Assembly (NCBI GenBank): GCA_021779415.1
Contig: JAJYAS010000098.1
Coordinates: 1 to 9,169 of the forward strand
Origin: Bacillota bacterium
GTDB lineage: Bacteria > Bacillota_B > Desulfitobacteriia > Desulfitobacteriales > Desulfitobacteriaceae
DNA: 9,169 nucleotides
Direction: 5' to 3'
In this document: positions 6,606 to 9,169 of the stretch, in pieces
How the letters are laid out: each line of letters starts with the position of its first letter
How positions within the stretch are numbered: the stretch's first letter is position 1
Made by a program: the position numbers and the translations under genes
Notes under the pieces: model-generated
What the model was told of the DNA's origin: nothing
Seen by the model: the letters and a program-made list of their open reading frames with translations, nothing else
Database searches by the model: none

Positions 6606-6643
6606 CCTCCTGATTAAACTACTCCAAGAAAGGTGTGGGCGTT

Positions 6644-8110
6644 ATGCTACCATTGAAATCTATGAAGGAACAGAATATCAAGAATGTCCCTCGCTTAGTA
6701 ATCGGAGCGCCTCAGGGGCGAAGCGGCAAAACAACCTTTACCTTAGGTTTGCTACGTGCTTTTTCTCGCCAAGGTATGGCAGTACAACCTTTTAAGAAAG
6801 GGCCCGACTACATTGATGCTAGTTGGCATACTGCTGCTGCCGGGTATATCTGCCGTAACTTAGATTCTTTTTTTATGGGAAAACAGGAGATATGTAGTTC
6901 TGTGCTTAGTCAATCAATAGGAAAAACAATCACTATTATTGAAGGAGCCATGGGACTTTATGATGGATTAGACTTGCAAGGAAGCAGTTCCACTGCGGAG
7001 ATTGCTAAAGTTACCCGTTCCCCTGTACTTTTAGTCGTGGATATGACCAGAATGACACGTAGCGTCGCAGCGATGGTGATGGGCTATCAACATTTTGATC
7101 CGGGTGTGCAAATAGTGGGTGTGGTTCTTAACAAAGTGGCACGAGCTCGTCATGAGAAGTTGGCACGTGAAGCGATTGAAGAGTTCTGTAAAATCCCTGT
7201 CGTTGGTGCGATCCCCAAAGACGTAAATTTAAGTATTCCTGACCGACATCTCGGACTTGTAACGAATGGTGAGATGAAGGAAACTGATAGGTTGTTAGAT
7301 TATTTGGCCGATATAATCAGTGATCATGTCGATTTAGATAAAATCTTAAGGCTTGCTCAAAATGCACCTGAAATTCCTTCTTTAGCTGAAGATTTAGTTA
7401 CTAACCTTGCTAAATATGGGGCGAAAAATAGGGCTTTGCATCCGAAAATTGGGTTTATACAGGATGAAGCTTTCAGTTTTTACTATCCGGAGAATTTAGA
7501 GGCTCTTAAACAACTGGGCGCTGACTTGGTTCCTATTAACGCCCTTGTGGATGCCCAGCTCCCAGAAAACCTCGATGGCCTCTATATTGGAGGAGGTTTT
7601 CCCGAAGTTTTTGCAGCTAAACTCGAACAGAATTGGGATTTGCGTAGGGAAATTAGACTTGCAGGTGAAAAGGGACTTCCGATTTATGCTGAATGTGGAG
7701 GGCTCATGTATCTAGGGCGCTCGATCCGAGCATCTTCTCAGAGTTATGAAATGGTTGGCTTACTACCCTTTGATTCTCAAATGGAAAGTAAGCCTCAAGG
7801 ACATGGGTACACCATTATGAAAGCTAACTCTGGACAACCTTGGTTCGAGGAAGCAGTCGAAATCAAGGGCCATGAGTTTCATAATTCCCGCTTGATTAAC
7901 GTGGATCCCAATGTTAAATTTGGGTTTGCGGTTAAACGAGGGAATGGAATTGATGGGCAGCAAGACGGAATTTGCTATAAAAACGTTTTTGCAACGTATC
8001 ATCATATTCACGCGCTGGGTTGTCCTGCATGGGCTGAACGCATGGTGAATTTAGCCTCAACTTACGCTCAGTCTAAGTGGTCTCGGATTGAAAAGGTAGC
8101 AGGACAATAA
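6644..8110 (+). CDS. cbiA: CbiA/DsrN-type glutamine amidotransferase (siroheme or cobyrinate amidase)
   Basis: CbiA-family enzymes convert side-chain carboxylates of corrin or porphinoid rings to amides with glutamine and ATP. Beside dsrAB, the likely role is that of DsrN, amidating siroheme for DsrAB. Numbered from GTG 6635, the 491-residue frame has an N-terminal ATPase domain with P-loop GAPQGRSGKT (24-33), FKKGPDYID (53-61) and EGAMGLYDG (103-111). The C-terminal type-1 amidotransferase domain has GGGFPE (319-324), nucleophile C354 (YAECGG), GHEFHNS (412-418) and the catalytic-histidine region TYHHIH (454-459). All expected catalytic elements are present. I chose ATG 6644 (488 residues) because AAAGGTG (6629-6635) lies 8 bases upstream and overlaps the GTG at 6635. 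Whether the substrate is siroheme or cobyrinate cannot be told from sequence; no other cobalamin gene is in the window, which favours siroheme. Confidence 0.92.
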   Translation: MLPLKSMKEQNIKNVPRLVIGAPQGRSGKTTFTLGLLRAFSRQGMAVQPFKKGPDYIDASWHTAAAGYICRNLDSFFMGKQEICSSVLSQSIGKTITIIEGAMGLYDGLDLQGSSSTAEIAKVTRSPVLLVVDMTRMTRSVAAMVMGYQHFDPGVQIVGVVLNKVARARHEKLAREAIEEFCKIPVVGAIPKDVNLSIPDRHLGLVTNGEMKETDRLLDYLADIISDHVDLDKILRLAQNAPEIPSLAEDLVTNLAKYGAKNRALHPKIGFIQDEAFSFYYPENLEALKQLGADLVPINALVDAQLPENLDGLYIGGGFPEVFAAKLEQNWDLRREIRLAGEKGLPIYAECGGLMYLGRSIRASSQSYEMVGLLPFDSQMESKPQGHGYTIMKANSGQPWFEEAVEIKGHEFHNSRLINVDPNVKFGFAVKRGNGIDGQQDGICYKNVFATYHHIHALGCPAWAERMVNLASTYAQSKWSRIEKVAGQ

Positions 8111-8138
8111 TTAATATTTTTATCTCTTGGTTAAGAAT

Positions 8139-8160
8139 CCTTCCTTACGGGAGGCTTTTT
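8139..8160 (+). terminator. Intrinsic terminator after cbiA
   Basis: CCTTCC (8139-8144) pairs with GGGAGG (8149-8154), one T-G wobble, around loop TTAC, followed by CTTTTT. An outer AAG/CTT pairing may extend it. It starts 28 bases after the cbiA stop. Confidence 0.7.
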
Positions 8161-8189
8161 ACTGTTCTTTATGCAACAATCTATCAGGA

Positions 8190-8386
8190 ATTCATCACGA
8201 ATATCGATTGGATGAGTGGATAAAAAATACTTGGCTAGCGCAAACGCTGGCCATGGATGGCGAAAAGGGACCTTAGCGAAGGCGGTCACCTTATGCTAGC
8301 GTAATTGTTCACATAATGGTATTATAAAGATAATCAATATCTAATTCGAAAACATATAATTGTTAGAGACCCTAAGAATTTTTTTT
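8190..8386 (+). ncRNA. Unassigned structured non-coding region upstream of the LysR gene
   Basis: No gene is seen from 8161 to 8525, but several hairpins crowd here. ATTCATC/GATGAGT (8190-8196, 8211-8217) has one wobble. GGCTAGCG-CAAA-CGCTGGCC (8233-8252) is an 8-bp stem with one wobble. CCTT-AGCG-AAGG (8271-8282) is followed by GGTCACC. The motif GCTAGCG occurs at both ends of the central block (8234-8240 and 8295-8301), so the 5' copy can pair either locally or with the 3' copy. A terminator-like hairpin ends the block at 8386. This could be a small RNA, a leader with an attenuator, or an intergenic repeat element. It did not match any riboswitch class I could recall. Confidence 0.35.
8358..8386 (+). 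terminator. Terminator-like hairpin inside the LysR upstream region
   Basis: AATTGTTAG (8358-8366) pairs with CTAAGAATT (8372-8380), one G-G mismatch, around loop AGACC, with an 8-base T-run at 8379-8386. The stem is AT-rich and so only moderately stable. It lies 140 bases before the LysR start. Confidence 0.45.
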
Positions 8387-8486
8387 AACGCCGAATATTC
8401 AAATAACCCCATGTCGAACCTGAGATTTTATTAGTGAAGAGTTTCTCTTGAATATAGATTTCATGCGCATGTTGCGGGTGCTTTTA

Positions 8487-8511
8487 AGATAGATACTTCT
8501 TATCTAAGAAG
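8487..8511 (+). promoter_or_regulatory. Overlapping dyads at the LysR ribosome binding site
   Basis: AGATA (8487-8491) mirrors TATCT (8501-8505), and CTTCTT (8496-8501) mirrors AAGAAG (8506-8511) with loop ATCT. The two pairings exclude each other. The second takes in the first bases of the ribosome binding site AAGGGGGA (8509-8516). They could be an autoregulatory LysR-type site or a translational control hairpin; neither is shown. Confidence 0.3.
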
Positions 8512-8525
8512 GGGGATGCTTCATC

Positions 8526-9169
8526 ATGGAACAACACTTTCTTGTGTTTAAAGCGGTGGCAGAAACCAAAAACATAACGTTATCATCTAAGAAGCTTCAT
8601 ATGAGTCAACCCAGCATTAGCTTGCAGATTCAGAACTTAGAGAACCAGTATGGTGCTCGTTTTTTTGACCGCACTAATAAAGGGGTTACTCTTACCAAAG
8701 AGGGTGAAATTTTCTATGCTCATGTTCGTAGTGTCTTAGATATTCTTTCGAATGCTAAAGAACAAATATGTGCAGCTAAAGATCAGCGAAGATTGATTTA
8801 CCTTGGCGCGACTTTAACGATCGGAGAGTATATTCTTCCCAATATCCTTGCGTTTTTGTATAAGACACATCCAGGTGTAGATTTTAAAGTGAAGATCGCT
8901 AACACTGAATCCATTACTCAAGATGTATTGGAGAAAAAAATCCATATTGGTTTGATCGAGGGTCCAGCTCCTCGTCATAAAGACCTGAAAGTTGAAAATT
9001 TCTGGGAAGATGAGCTTGTAGTCGTGATTCCCGATTTTCATCCTTGGGCGTCGAGGGATAGTATTTCCCTAGCGGAACTCCCTCTTGAACGTCTGGTAAC
9101 AAGAGAGGACGGTTCAGGAACTCGTAAGGTCATGGAGATGGCTCTAAAAGAGAGAGGGCTTGATCTTGA
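8526..9169 (+). CDS. LysR-family transcriptional regulator, CysL-like (3' end cut by window)
   Basis: This frame is open from ATG 8526 to the window end, giving the first 214 residues of a protein that is normally about 290-300 long. The N-terminal winged helix-turn-helix is clear: residues about 4-25 (FLVFKAVAETKNITLSSKKL), the recognition helix MSQPSISLQIQNLE (26-39), and the wing FFDRTNKGVTLTKEGE (47-62). The substrate-binding domain begins near residue 91 (LIYLGATLTIGEYILP), and GLIEGP (143-148) is typical of its first lobe. AAGGGGGA (8509-8516) is a good ribosome binding site. The head resembles CysL/YwfK-type and CbbR-like regulators, some of which control sulfite or cysteine metabolism, but the effector cannot be read from sequence. 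Control of the dsr genes is possible by proximity only. Many LysR genes control a divergent neighbour; here the upstream gene runs in the same direction, so the target may lie downstream, outside the window. Confidence 0.9.
   Translation, partial: MEQHFLVFKAVAETKNITLSSKKLHMSQPSISLQIQNLENQYGARFFDRTNKGVTLTKEGEIFYAHVRSVLDILSNAKEQICAAKDQRRLIYLGATLTIGEYILPNILAFLYKTHPGVDFKVKIANTESITQDVLEKKIHIGLIEGPAPRHKDLKVENFWEDELVVVIPDFHPWASRDSISLAELPLERLVTREDGSGTRKVMEMALKERGLDL

Noticed and set aside
6583..6795. 70-codon open frame overlapping the start of cbiA
   Set aside because: It conflicts with the P-loop-containing cbiA frame and runs through a terminator hairpin.
8233..8302. Known riboswitch (cobalamin, c-di-GMP, molybdenum cofactor, SAM) in the LysR upstream region
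   Set aside because: The hairpins are real, but none of the conserved core motifs I know for these classes is present, so no class is claimed.
8814..9102. Antisense open frames inside the LysR gene
   Set aside because: Shadows of the partial LysR gene, which is supported by its helix-turn-helix and ribosome binding site.
1..9169. CRISPR array, tRNA, rRNA, insertion sequence or phage gene
   Set aside because: I saw no regularly spaced repeats, no cloverleaf with CCA-type ends, no rRNA motifs and no transposase or integrase coding sequence.

Overview
This window most likely comes from a Gram-positive, spore-forming sulfate reducer of the Desulfosporosinus/Desulfitobacterium type (Peptococcaceae, Firmicutes). 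Four things point there: AT-rich DNA with strong GGAGG-type ribosome binding sites and U-tract terminators; a dsrMK pair without dsrJOP; dsrA-dsrB-dsrD followed by a cbiA-type amidase gene; and two tiny hydrophobic YjcZ-like peptides, a type usually found in endospore formers. The genus is inferred from layout and protein motifs, not from a database search.

Layout, all genes on the + strand. (1) 1-400: two very short membrane-peptide genes ending at a hairpin terminator. (2) 425-3123: dsrM (membrane cytochrome b) and dsrK (HdrD-like iron-sulfur protein), with a candidate promoter in front and a 16-bp perfect terminator behind. (3) 3124-3626: a 500-bp spacer holding what looks like a fragment of a pyridine-nucleotide-disulfide oxidoreductase, then a promoter region with a 9-bp inverted repeat and extra half-sites. 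(4) 3627-6428: a 2[4Fe-4S] ferredoxin, dsrA, dsrB and dsrD, tightly spaced. (5) 6429-6643: two terminator-like hairpins in tandem. (6) 6644-8110: a CbiA/DsrN-type glutamine amidotransferase, then a terminator. (7) 8161-8525: a non-coding stretch dense in hairpins, including a terminator-like one, before (8) a LysR-family regulator cut by the window end.

How the genes fit together: DsrAB is the dissimilatory sulfite reductase, the last enzyme of sulfate respiration. DsrD is its small activator. DsrN/CbiA would amidate the siroheme used by DsrAB. The ferredoxin could hand electrons to DsrAB or a partner. DsrMK would link the menaquinone pool to reduction of the DsrC trisulfide made by DsrAB. 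DsrC and the sulfate-activation genes (sat, apr) are not in this window.

The core genes are a known system. The less explained parts are non-coding: the repeat-rich promoter of the ferredoxin-dsrAB operon, the double hairpin between dsrD and cbiA, and the structured leader-like region before the LysR gene.
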